Assembly: GCA_023445955.1 (NCBI GenBank)
Contig: JAEXJH010000364.1
Span: 1 to 5,307, forward strand
From: Pseudomonadota bacterium
Lineage (GTDB): Bacteria > Pseudomonadota > Alphaproteobacteria > Caulobacterales > Caulobacteraceae
Reading direction: 5' to 3'
DNA: 5,307 nt
The position numbers and the translations under genes are program-made. The notes beneath the pieces were generated by a model. The model made no database searches, had not been told where the DNA came from, and saw only the letters and a program-made list of their open reading frames with translations. Below are positions 1-4,937 of this stretch, piece after piece. Positions within the stretch are counted from its first letter, which is position 1, and every line of letters starts with the position of its first letter.

Positions 1-59
1 GCCGGACGCAGGGCGATACGGTCCTCGGGCAGGTCGAAATCAAAGTCGGAAAGGCGCAT
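1..59 (-). CDS. queA: S-adenosylmethionine:tRNA ribosyltransferase-isomerase, N-terminal fragment
   Basis: Only the first 19 codons are inside the window; the gene runs off the left edge. The reverse strand from the ATG at 59-57 reads MRLSDFDFDLPEDRIALRP, which matches the typical QueA start (M-x-x-x-D-F-D-F-D-L-P-E-x-R-I-A-x-x-P). QueA is a cytoplasmic enzyme that transfers and isomerises the ribosyl part of S-adenosylmethionine onto 7-aminomethyl-7-deazaguanine in tRNA, giving epoxyqueuosine in the queuosine pathway. No Shine-Dalgarno sequence precedes the ATG (the bases just upstream read GAAGCCCGCCC), and a promoter match lies so close that the mRNA may be leaderless. The gene diverges from the lipoprotein gene at 187. 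The identification rests on a short but characteristic N-terminus. Confidence 0.85.
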   Translation of the reverse strand, partial: MRLSDFDFDLPEDRIALRP

Positions 60-66
60 GGGCGGG

Positions 67-97
67 CTTCAAGCGCACGATGGACCTGGGACGTCAA
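67..97 (-). promoter_or_regulatory. Candidate housekeeping promoter of queA (possible leaderless transcript)
   Basis: On the minus strand TTGACG (97-92) matches the -35 consensus exactly, including the Caulobacter form TTGACGS for six of seven bases. The sequence GCTTGAAG (74-67) matches the Caulobacter -10 consensus GCTANAWC at six of eight positions. The hexamers TTGACG and CTTGAA are 18 bases apart. Transcription would begin about 6-7 bases past the -10, near 61-60, which is one or two bases before the queA ATG at 59. That fits the missing Shine-Dalgarno sequence. This is a pattern match by eye. Confidence 0.5.
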
Positions 98-122
98 GAC
101 ATACGGCGCCGCGCGAGCCGGA

Positions 123-152
123 TAGACAACCCCGGCGATACGGCCGCATGAT
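123..152 (+). promoter_or_regulatory. Weak candidate promoter for the lipoprotein operon
   Basis: TAGACA (123-128) matches TTGACA at five of six positions, and CATGAT (147-152) matches TATAAT at four of six, with an 18-base spacer. It is the best plus-strand pair I see in the divergent region between queA and the lipoprotein gene. It would start transcription near 159 and leave a leader of about 28 bases. The -10 is poor, so this is only a candidate. Confidence 0.25.
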
Positions 153-155
153 TTT

Positions 156-172
156 GCAGAACAACATTCTGC
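156..172 (+). other. Small hairpin abutting the lipoprotein ribosome binding site
   Basis: GCAGAA (156-161) and TTCTGC (167-172) form a perfect 6-bp stem around a 5-base loop. The stem ends directly against the purine-rich run GGGGGAAA (173-180), the likely Shine-Dalgarno sequence for the ATG at 187. It could affect ribosome access if the transcript starts upstream of 156, or it may be chance. The inverted repeat is seen directly; any role is inference. Confidence 0.35.
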
Positions 173-186
173 GGGGGAAATTCGCC

Positions 187-783
187 ATGAAACGCCTGCT
201 GGTTCCGGCGCTCGCGTCCCTGTTTATGCTTGTCGCCTGCGAACAGAAGGCAGCGTCGCCAGCGGCGGCGCCTAGCGAGACGCGAACCGTCGCCACGCCC
301 GCAGACGCCTCGACCGCCAACTTCCAGCACGATCCGGCCGTCGAACTGACCGGCTTCTATTTCACCGAAACGGCGGTTCAGTCGGGCGACTGGAAACTGA
401 CCTCGTTGGACATCGGCCAGCCTTCGGACTTTGTCGCCTGGGAAGACGGCAAGCGGCCCGAGAACTATGGCCCGATCTTCCTGGCCTTTGACGACGTCAC
501 CAGTCCGACGGGCCAGAACGAACTGGGTCAGACCTATCATACGGTCAGCATCCGGGTGATGCCCGCCAGCTACCGTGTCGACGGCAAGGGTCTGCTGTTT
601 CGCGCCAAGGACGCCCATCTTGGCGAGGTGGTGCTGGAGCTGACGCCGGACCTGGCGGCCTACAAGGCCGCCCGCGCCACCGGACCCAACGGCGGTGCGC
701 CGCAGCGCGTCTTCACCGGATCCCTGCAGGTCGGCGCCGAGCGCATTCGCAATCTCAGCTTCTTCTACCACCCGGGCGAGTAA
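187..783 (+). CDS. Putative outer-membrane lipoprotein of unknown function
   Basis: A 198-residue protein. The N-terminus has K2 and R3, a hydrophobic stretch at 4-17 and a lipobox LVAC with Cys18, so it is very probably cleaved by signal peptidase II and lipidated. Residue +2 after the Cys is Glu, not Asp, which favours Lol sorting to the outer membrane. An Ala/Pro/Ser/Thr-rich linker (about 20-45) leads to a compact domain (about 50-198) with a strand-rich look and no cysteine or catalytic motif that I recognise. The frame stays open up to 58, but the start at 187 is chosen because it places the signal peptide at the N-terminus and follows GGGGG at 173-177. It lies 27 bases before the phosphatase-fold gene and is probably cotranscribed with it. 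I do not recognise the family. Confidence 0.85.
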   Translation: MKRLLVPALASLFMLVACEQKAASPAAAPSETRTVATPADASTANFQHDPAVELTGFYFTETAVQSGDWKLTSLDIGQPSDFVAWEDGKRPENYGPIFLAFDDVTSPTGQNELGQTYHTVSIRVMPASYRVDGKGLLFRAKDAHLGEVVLELTPDLAAYKAARATGPNGGAPQRVFTGSLQVGAERIRNLSFFYHPGE

Positions 784-810
784 GCGACGCTTCCTTCACG
801 GAGCCGTGCT

Positions 811-1806
811 ATGGGCGAACCCATGCGCCTGATCGTTCAGCTTCTCAGCCTTCTCGTTCGCGGCACGGCCCTGATGCTGGGCCTTGTCGGCCTCGGCTTC
901 GCGGCCGTGTGCCTGGGCGGGGCTTTCAGCGATCGCCTGGACGCCTTCACCCACGCCGCGCCGCTGTGGTTGATGATGGGCGTGGGGGCATGCGTGCTCG
1001 GCGGCGCGTTTGCGCGCGACGGCGAGCGCTGGGTGATGGTCGGGCTGGGCGCGGCGACCGTGCTGGCGTGCTCGGTGCTGATGCTGCCCGAGCTGTGGGC
1101 CTCGTGGCGCTTCAAGCCGGCGACGGCGGCACAGAGCGACCTCAAGATCGTCCAGTTCAACATCTGGCATGACAACAAGACGCCAGAGAAAAGCTTGGCC
1201 TGGATCCTGGCCCAGGACGCCGATGTCGTGATCATGGAGGAAGGCGCCGGCGAGGCTTGGCCGGTGATCCAGGCGCTGAAGACCGCTTACCCGTTCGCCT
1301 CGTGCGACAAGGCCAGCCGCTGCGAGACCTGGATCTTCTCCCGTAAGAAGATGCTCGACCGGGGCGGCATGCCAACAGAGCGCCCCTACCTGTCCGGCGC
1401 CTGGGCGACCCTGGCCGACGCCAAGGGACCATTCACCGTCGTGGGCGTCCACTACACCTGGCCGGTGCCGCCCGGTCTGCAGCAGGCCCAGAGCCGCAAG
1501 CTGGTCAAGTTCGTCTCGGGCCTGGACCACAAGAACACGATCGTCACCGGCGACTTCAACTCCACGCCGTGGTCGTTCACCCTGAAGCGTCAGGACAAGG
1601 CGTTGGGCTTGCGCCGCTGGACCCGCGCCATTCCGTCCTGGCCGGCCAGCCAGTTCTCGCGCGTCATGGTCGCGCCCGCCGCCTTCCTGCCGATCGACCA
1701 CGTCTATGCCGGCAACGAGTGGCACGCGGTCAGCGTCGAGCGCGGCCCGGCCCTGGGCTCGGATCACCGGCCGATCGTCGTCACCCTGCGCCGCAGCCCC
1801 AAATAG
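811..1806 (+). CDS. Membrane-anchored endonuclease/exonuclease/phosphatase (EEP) family protein
   Basis: A 331-residue protein. Hydrophobic segments at about 6-38, 48-68 and 74-93 look like two or three membrane helices. They precede an EEP (DNase I-like) domain at about 110-328. The family signatures appear in order: N117 in QFNIWH, metal-binding E144 in IMEE, H214-Y215 in GVHYTW, D248 and N250 in TGDFNSTPWS, D296-H297 in IDH, and D318-H319 in GSDHRP. The active site therefore looks intact, with Mg-dependent cleavage of phosphodiester or phosphate-ester bonds expected. The substrate cannot be told: the fold covers nucleases, sphingomyelinases and inositol phosphatases, and the layout resembles YafD-like proteins. 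C165 and C171 could form a disulfide, which would fit a periplasmic domain. The start at 811 has GGAG at 800-803; an in-frame ATG at 823 is an alternative. The upstream lipoprotein is probably in the same operon. Confidence 0.9.
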   Translation: MGEPMRLIVQLLSLLVRGTALMLGLVGLGFAAVCLGGAFSDRLDAFTHAAPLWLMMGVGACVLGGAFARDGERWVMVGLGAATVLACSVLMLPELWASWRFKPATAAQSDLKIVQFNIWHDNKTPEKSLAWILAQDADVVIMEEGAGEAWPVIQALKTAYPFASCDKASRCETWIFSRKKMLDRGGMPTERPYLSGAWATLADAKGPFTVVGVHYTWPVPPGLQQAQSRKLVKFVSGLDHKNTIVTGDFNSTPWSFTLKRQDKALGLRRWTRAIPSWPASQFSRVMVAPAAFLPIDHVYAGNEWHAVSVERGPALGSDHRPIVVTLRRSPK

Positions 1807-1834
1807 AAACGGCCCCGGACAAGGTCCGAGGCCG
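1800..1834 (-). terminator. Rho-independent terminator of the cyclophilin cluster
   Basis: CGGCC-C-CGGAC (1810-1820) pairs with GTCCG-A-GGCCG (1824-1834) around an AAG loop: ten base pairs with one C/A mismatch. Read on the minus strand, the stem is followed by TTTCTATTTG (1809-1800), a T-rich tail, so it best serves the gene ending at 1859. On the plus strand no T-run follows, only the 12-base palindrome CGCTTCGAAGCG (1833-1844), so termination of the convergent phosphatase-fold gene here would be weaker. The T-rich tail overlaps that gene's stop codon. Confidence 0.75.
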
Positions 1835-1858
1835 CTTCGAAGCGATAGCGCGGAACGC

Positions 1859-2326
1859 TTAGGCGTCGGCGGCGATCTTGGCGCTGACGATCTTGCCAGG
1901 CGCGCGCGGCGGCTCGCCCTTGGGCAGGGCGTCGACGTTTTCCATGCCTTCGACGACCTGGCCCCAGACGGTGTATTGCTTGTCCAGGAAGGTCGCGTCG
2001 TCGAACACGATGAAGAACTGGCTGTTGGCCGAGTCCGGGTTCGGGGTGCGGGCCATCGAGACCACGCCGCGCACGTGCGGCTCGTCGTTGAATTCCGCCT
2101 TCAGGTCCGGCTTGTCCGAACCGCCGCGGCCGGTGCCCGACGGATCGCCGCCCTGGGCCATGAAGCCCGGGATCACGCGGTGGAAGACGACGCCGTCATA
2201 GAAGCCTTCGCGCACCAGTTCCTTGATGCGGGCGACGTGGCCCGGGGCCAGATCGGGACGCAGCTTGATCGTGACCGGACCGCTCTCGAGGGTCAGGATC
2301 AGGGTGTTTTCGAGATCGGCCGACAT
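1859..2326 (-). CDS. Cytoplasmic cyclophilin-type peptidyl-prolyl cis-trans isomerase
   Basis: A 155-residue single-domain cyclophilin with no signal peptide, so it should act in the cytoplasm, catalysing cis-trans isomerisation of Xaa-Pro bonds during folding. The active site is complete: F48-H49-R50 with the catalytic Arg (R55 in human cyclophilin A), F55, M56 and Q58 in PGFMAQGGD, then ARTPNPDSANSQFF (92-105), which holds the substrate-pocket A100-N101. The tryptophan that helps bind cyclosporin in human cyclophilin A is F113 here, as in many bacterial forms. Its length is that of a minimal PpiB-like enzyme. The start at 2326 is chosen over an in-frame upstream start at 2377 because AAGGGAA (2337-2331) sits just ahead of it and the extra 17 residues are not cyclophilin-like. 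It is the last of three cyclophilin genes; the 93-base gap ahead of it holds inverted repeats and a possible promoter. Confidence 0.95.
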   Translation of the reverse strand: MSADLENTLILTLESGPVTIKLRPDLAPGHVARIKELVREGFYDGVVFHRVIPGFMAQGGDPSGTGRGGSDKPDLKAEFNDEPHVRGVVSMARTPNPDSANSQFFIVFDDATFLDKQYTVWGQVVEGMENVDALPKGEPPRAPGKIVSAKIAADA

Positions 2327-2351
2327 GGTCTTCCCTTGGATGACAAGTGTT

Positions 2352-2392
2352 GTGAACGCGCTTCTAGCGCGGTTCACGCCCGCCTGTGAACC
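2352..2392 (-). promoter_or_regulatory. Overlapping inverted repeats and candidate -10 upstream of the cytoplasmic cyclophilin
   Basis: Three copies of one arm lie here. Read on the minus strand: GGTTCAC (2392-2386), GTGAACC (2377-2371) and GTTCAC (2357-2352). The middle arm can pair with the first (7 bp, 8-base loop) or with the last. The second pairing extends through GCGC/GCGC to ten base pairs with one bulged base (2371) and a 5-base loop. The two stems exclude each other. The loop of the second stem contains GCTAGAAG (2368-2361), a seven-of-eight match to the Caulobacter -10 consensus GCTANAWC; no convincing -35 is seen at a good distance. The element may be an operator over a promoter or an RNA switch in a leader. 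Confidence 0.45.
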
Positions 2393-2419
2393 AAGTTGAG
2401 GTCAGAAACCGCGAAGGTC

Positions 2420-3283
2420 TCAGCGAACCTCGACCGGAAGATCGATGTCGCACACCGAGAAGTCGGCGCCCTTGGCGGCGCGAAGACGCTTGGTCTCGGC
2501 CGCGAACCAGGCCCCTTTCGGGTCGATCACCCGCACCTTGGGGCGCTCGTTTTCGGGAATGTCCGACAGCAGACGAACCTTCTGCATCAGGTCCTGCGGC
2601 GCGGGCACGGGCTCGCCGGTCTTGATGGCGCGCACGGCGTCCAGGCCGCTGATCACGCGGCCAAAGGCGGTGTAGCGCTTGTCCAGCGACGGGTACGGCT
2701 GGCGCATCAGGAAGAACTGGCTGTTGGCCGTGTCGTTGCCCTCTTCGCGGGCCATGCCGATCACGCCAGGGCAATAGGTCCCCCAGGCCGAGACCTTCTT
2801 GTCGGCGGTGACCTCGCTCCAGCTCCAGGCCTGACTGACGACCGGCAGCGACTTCAGGTAGCCGACCTCCAGGCCAGCCGGGGCGGCCATTGCGGCGAAG
2901 GGCGTCTGGGCGCTGCGGCGGAAGGTGAACTCGGCCTTGAGGTTGGGCTTGTCACTGCCGCCCTCGCCCGTGTTGGTCGGATCGCCGGTCTGGGCCATGA
3001 ACCGGTCGATGACCCGGAAGAAGGTGCGACCATCATAGGCCCCCGCGCGGGTCAACTCCTGCAGTCGCGCCACGTGGTTCGGCGCGACGTCCGGGACCAG
3101 TTCGACCAGCACGCGCCCCTTGTTGGTGTCGATCACCATCACCGTGTCCGGAGCCGGCGTGCGCCAATCTTGTTCAGAAGGTTTAGCAGCCTCGGTGGGC
3201 TTGGCCGCCGGCGTCGCCGCCAGGACCGAGCCGGTGATCGACGCCAGGCAGAGCCCGGCCAGGAGCGCGCGCGAGAAGGTCAT
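2420..3283 (-). CDS. Secreted cyclophilin-type peptidyl-prolyl isomerase, second tandem copy
   Basis: A 287-residue precursor. Residues 1-22 form a signal peptide (R5, hydrophobic 6-18, likely cleavage at VLA/A after A22), so the enzyme should work in the periplasm. After a low-complexity Ala/Lys/Pro/Glu linker (23-38) the cyclophilin domain starts at DWRTP (39-43). Active-site residues R90, F95, M96 and Q98 lie in FFRVIDRFMAQTGD; the usual His before the Arg is Phe. ANSQFF (186-191) is conserved. Compared with the cytoplasmic copy there are 46 extra residues between AEF (117-119) and GVIGMAR (173-179), and a C-terminal extension of about 45. C171 and C278 fall in these two additions. Its ATG follows the upstream gene's TGA after a single base, with no strong Shine-Dalgarno sequence, so translation is probably coupled. 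The substrate proteins are unknown. Confidence 0.93.
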   Translation of the reverse strand: MTFSRALLAGLCLASITGSVLAATPAAKPTEAAKPSEQDWRTPAPDTVMVIDTNKGRVLVELVPDVAPNHVARLQELTRAGAYDGRTFFRVIDRFMAQTGDPTNTGEGGSDKPNLKAEFTFRRSAQTPFAAMAAPAGLEVGYLKSLPVVSQAWSWSEVTADKKVSAWGTYCPGVIGMAREEGNDTANSQFFLMRQPYPSLDKRYTAFGRVISGLDAVRAIKTGEPVPAPQDLMQKVRLLSDIPENERPKVRVIDPKGAWFAAETKRLRAAKGADFSVCDIDLPVEVR

Positions 3284-3284
3284 G

Positions 3285-4103
3285 TCACTTAACTTGCACG
3301 GGCACGTCGACGTCGCAATTGGTGAAGCTGGCGCCCATCGCGGCCTGGCGCTTGGTCACGATATCCTTGAAGGCGGCCGAGTTGGTGTTCATCACCTTGA
3401 CCGAGGGACGCTTGTCGGCCGGCAGGTCGGCCAGCATCTTCACGCTGATCATCTTGTCCTGCGGATCCGGCGCCGGCTCGCCGGTCTTGATGGCGCGCAC
3501 GACCTCCAGGCCCGACAGCACGCGGCCGAAGGCGGTGTAGGTCTTGTCCAGCGAGTCGTTGGCCTGTCGCATGAAGAAGAACTGGCTGTTGGCGCTGTTG
3601 GGATCGCCGGCGCGGGCCATGCCCAACACGCCCGGGCAGAAGTTGCCCCAGCTGGCGACCTTCTTGTCGGCGGTCATCAGGGCCAGGGTCGAGTTCTGGC
3701 TGCTGACCGGCAGAGCGCCGATCCAGCCCAGCTCGGTGCTGCCCATCTTGAAGCCCGCGCCCAGCGGCATGTCCATGCCGCGGCGGAAGGTGAACTCGGC
3801 CGTCAGGTTTGGCTGATCCGAACCGCCCTCGCCGGTGTTCTTGGGATCGCCCGTCTGGGCCATGAAGTCGTTGATGACCCGGAAGAAGGTCAGGCCGTCA
3901 TAGAAGCCGCTCTTCACCAAACTGCGCACGCGTTCGACGTGGTTGGGCGCAACGACCGGATCCAGCTCGGCGATGATCCGGCCTTTGTTGGTCTCGACGA
4001 CGATGACGTTGTTCGGGTCGGGCGTGCGCCAATCGGCGGCCGTTTGGGCCGAGGCCGTCGTGGCGAAAAGCGCCAGGGCGGCGGCGGTCATGGCGAGCTT
4101 CAT
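3285..4103 (-). CDS. Secreted cyclophilin-type peptidyl-prolyl isomerase, first tandem copy
   Basis: A 272-residue precursor. The signal peptide (1-19) has K2, a hydrophobic core and an ASA/Q cleavage site after A19, so the mature protein should be periplasmic. The cyclophilin domain begins at DWRTP (24-28). Catalytic-site residues R75, F80, M81 and Q83 lie in FFRVINDFMAQTGD, and A171-N172 in ANSQFFF. It has the same insertion (about 105-157) and C-terminal extension (about 211-272) as its neighbour, with C156 and C263 exactly equivalent to that protein's cysteines. The start at 4103 is preferred to an in-frame upstream start at 4148 because it puts the signal peptide at the N-terminus and has GGGGA (4113-4109) five bases ahead. 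Its stop is one base from the next gene's ATG, so the two form one translational unit. Likely role: folding of envelope proteins; clients unknown. Confidence 0.93.
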   Translation of the reverse strand: MKLAMTAAALALFATTASAQTAADWRTPDPNNVIVVETNKGRIIAELDPVVAPNHVERVRSLVKSGFYDGLTFFRVINDFMAQTGDPKNTGEGGSDQPNLTAEFTFRRGMDMPLGAGFKMGSTELGWIGALPVSSQNSTLALMTADKKVASWGNFCPGVLGMARAGDPNSANSQFFFMRQANDSLDKTYTAFGRVLSGLEVVRAIKTGEPAPDPQDKMISVKMLADLPADKRPSVKVMNTNSAAFKDIVTKRQAAMGASFTNCDVDVPVQVK

Positions 4104-4123
4104 CGAAATCCCCGAACAGAACA

Positions 4124-4160
4124 GTCGGGGGTCGGCGTAGAACGCCACGGCCGCCCCGAC
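4124..4160 (-). terminator. Nested hairpin between the glutathione S-transferase and secreted cyclophilin genes
   Basis: Read on the minus strand, GTCGGGG (4160-4154) pairs with CCCCGAC (4130-4124), and inside lies GGCGT-TCT-ACGCC (4146-4134). The stem is followed by TGTTCTGTTC (4123-4114), which is only moderately T-rich. It may end part of the transcription coming from coaD and the transferase gene, or act as a leader structure for the cyclophilin pair, whose ATG is about 20 bases further on. The pairing is seen directly; the role is uncertain. Confidence 0.35.
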
Positions 4161-4185
4161 AAGTGCGACGACCGTTGAACCGCAC

Positions 4186-4190
4186 GATTC
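4186..4190. promoter_or_regulatory. GANTC site (CcrM methylation motif) upstream of the secreted cyclophilin pair
   Basis: GATTC at 4186-4190 is a GANTC site in the 107-base gap ahead of the cyclophilin gene starting at 4103. In Caulobacter and relatives the methyltransferase CcrM modifies GANTC, and intergenic sites can tie promoters to the cell cycle. The other three sites I found (2031, 3553 and 4647) are inside genes. Presence of the motif is certain; a regulatory role is speculation. Confidence 0.3.
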
Positions 4191-4210
4191 CGGCCGGATC
4201 GGGGCGACGG

Positions 4211-4861
4211 CTAAGCTTCTGACGCGGCTTTGAATACGGCGAGCTGGTCGTCGAAAGCGCGCTGGAAGGCGGGGCGGGCCTCAGCCCGGGCGACATAGGC
4301 CGAAAGCGTCGGATAGTCGTTCAGGATCCCGGACGAGCCCAGCCGGCGCAGCACCACCACCATCATGAGGTCGCCGGCGCTGAAATCGCCCTCCAGCCAA
4401 TCGGCGTCGCCCAGACGATTGGCGAGCTGGTCCAGTCGCGTACGGACGGCCTGCTCCAGCATCGGCTGGCGCGCCTCGAACCAGGGCTTGTCGCGCTCCA
4501 GGATCATGGCCATGCCGAACTCGACGATCGGCGGCTGCACGGTGCTGACGGCGGCGAACATCCAGGTCAGGACCCGCGACCGGGCGTCGGCGTCCTTCGG
4601 CAGCAACCCGCCGTGGCGCTCGGCGATGTGAAAGACGATGGCCCCGGACTCGAACAGGACCAGGTCGCCGTTTTCGTAGGTCGGGATCTGGCCGAAAGGC
4701 TGCACGGCCATGTGGGCGGGCGCCTTCATCTCGGGAAAGGTCACCAGGCGCACGTCATACGGCTGGCCCACCTCTTCCAGCGCCCACCGGACCGCCATGT
4801 CGCGCGCCAGGCCCCGGCCGCGGTCGGGTGAGGTCTTGAAGGCGGTGATGGTCGGGCTCAT
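4211..4861 (-). CDS. Glutathione S-transferase family protein
   Basis: A 216-residue cytoplasmic protein with the two-domain transferase layout. The thioredoxin-like N-terminal half (about 3-84) has TSPDRGRG (10-17) in the catalytic-loop position, where S11 is the likely glutathione-activating residue. It also has the cis-proline P60 in GQIPTYENGD, and E71-S72 in FESGAIVFHIAER, the pair that binds the glutamyl part of glutathione. The helical C-terminal half (about 90-216) has S161-x-x-D164 in DFSAGDLMM, the N-capping box of the family. Length is typical. The reaction would be glutathione conjugation or a related thiol transfer; the substrate cannot be read from sequence. The start at 4861 has GGAG (4872-4869) seven bases ahead; an in-frame GTG at 4918 would add 19 residues that do not fit the fold. 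It lies 76 bases after coaD on the same strand. Confidence 0.92.
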   Translation of the reverse strand: MSPTITAFKTSPDRGRGLARDMAVRWALEEVGQPYDVRLVTFPEMKAPAHMAVQPFGQIPTYENGDLVLFESGAIVFHIAERHGGLLPKDADARSRVLTWMFAAVSTVQPPIVEFGMAMILERDKPWFEARQPMLEQAVRTRLDQLANRLGDADWLEGDFSAGDLMMVVVLRRLGSSGILNDYPTLSAYVARAEARPAFQRAFDDQLAVFKAASEA

Positions 4862-4898
4862 CGGTGGTCTCCGGGCTGCGATACCCCAAGGACGCACG

Positions 4899-4926
4899 GC
4901 GAGGCGGCGATCCGACACCGCCTCGC
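4899..4926 (-). other. Perfect 9-bp hairpin between coaD and the transferase gene
   Basis: GCGAGGCGG (4899-4907) and CCGCCTCGC (4918-4926) form a perfect nine-base stem around a 10-base loop, starting 11 bases past the coaD stop. On the minus strand it is followed by CGTGCGTCC, with no T-run, so it is not a standard intrinsic terminator. It may slow or partly end transcription, or protect the coaD mRNA 3' end. Function is inferred only from position. Confidence 0.45.
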
Positions 4927-4937
4927 GAATTTGTCGA

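Larger units (their letters stand above)
2420..4103 (-). repeat. Tandem duplication of the secreted cyclophilin gene
   Basis: The two secreted cyclophilins align from their DWRTP motifs to their C-termini without any gap. By hand count 143 of 249 residues agree (about 57%). Signal peptides and linkers do not align. The least similar stretch is in the insertion (residues 129-158 of the second copy, 114-143 of the first), where only about 8 of 30 agree. DNA similarity remains in conserved motifs, for example GAAGAACTGGCTGTTGGC, which occurs at 2711 and 3576 and also at 2012 in the cytoplasmic gene. This is an old duplication, not a recent repeat. Confidence 0.85.

Noticed and set aside
58..186. 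Upstream extension of the lipoprotein to a start at 58
   Set aside because: It would overlap the queA start and bury the signal peptide behind 43 polar, Arg-rich residues.
94..771. 225-codon minus-strand frame opposite the lipoprotein gene
   Set aside because: The plus-strand frame has a signal peptide with lipobox and a ribosome binding site; the antisense product has neither and is biased in composition.
796..1767. 323-codon minus-strand frame opposite the phosphatase-fold gene
   Set aside because: The plus strand has all EEP motifs and membrane helices; the antisense product is Arg/Gly/His-rich with no recognisable domain.
2327..2377. Upstream start for the cytoplasmic cyclophilin at 2377
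   Set aside because: It would translate the inverted-repeat region into 17 residues unlike any cyclophilin, and the ATG at 2326 has its own ribosome binding site.
2352..2392. LexA (SOS) box reading of the GTTC/GAAC elements
   Set aside because: The alphaproteobacterial LexA site is two GTTC in the same orientation seven bases apart; the copies here alternate in orientation or are about 30 bases apart.
4114..4160. Sigma-70 promoter for the secreted cyclophilins using TTGTCG and TTCTAC
   Set aside because: The spacer is only about 14 bases and the -10 match is poor.
2396..4178. Long plus-strand open frames (298 and 352 codons) opposite the secreted cyclophilin genes
   Set aside because: They lie antisense to clearly real genes, and their repetitive Gly/Ala/His/Arg-rich products are typical shadows of GC-rich coding DNA.
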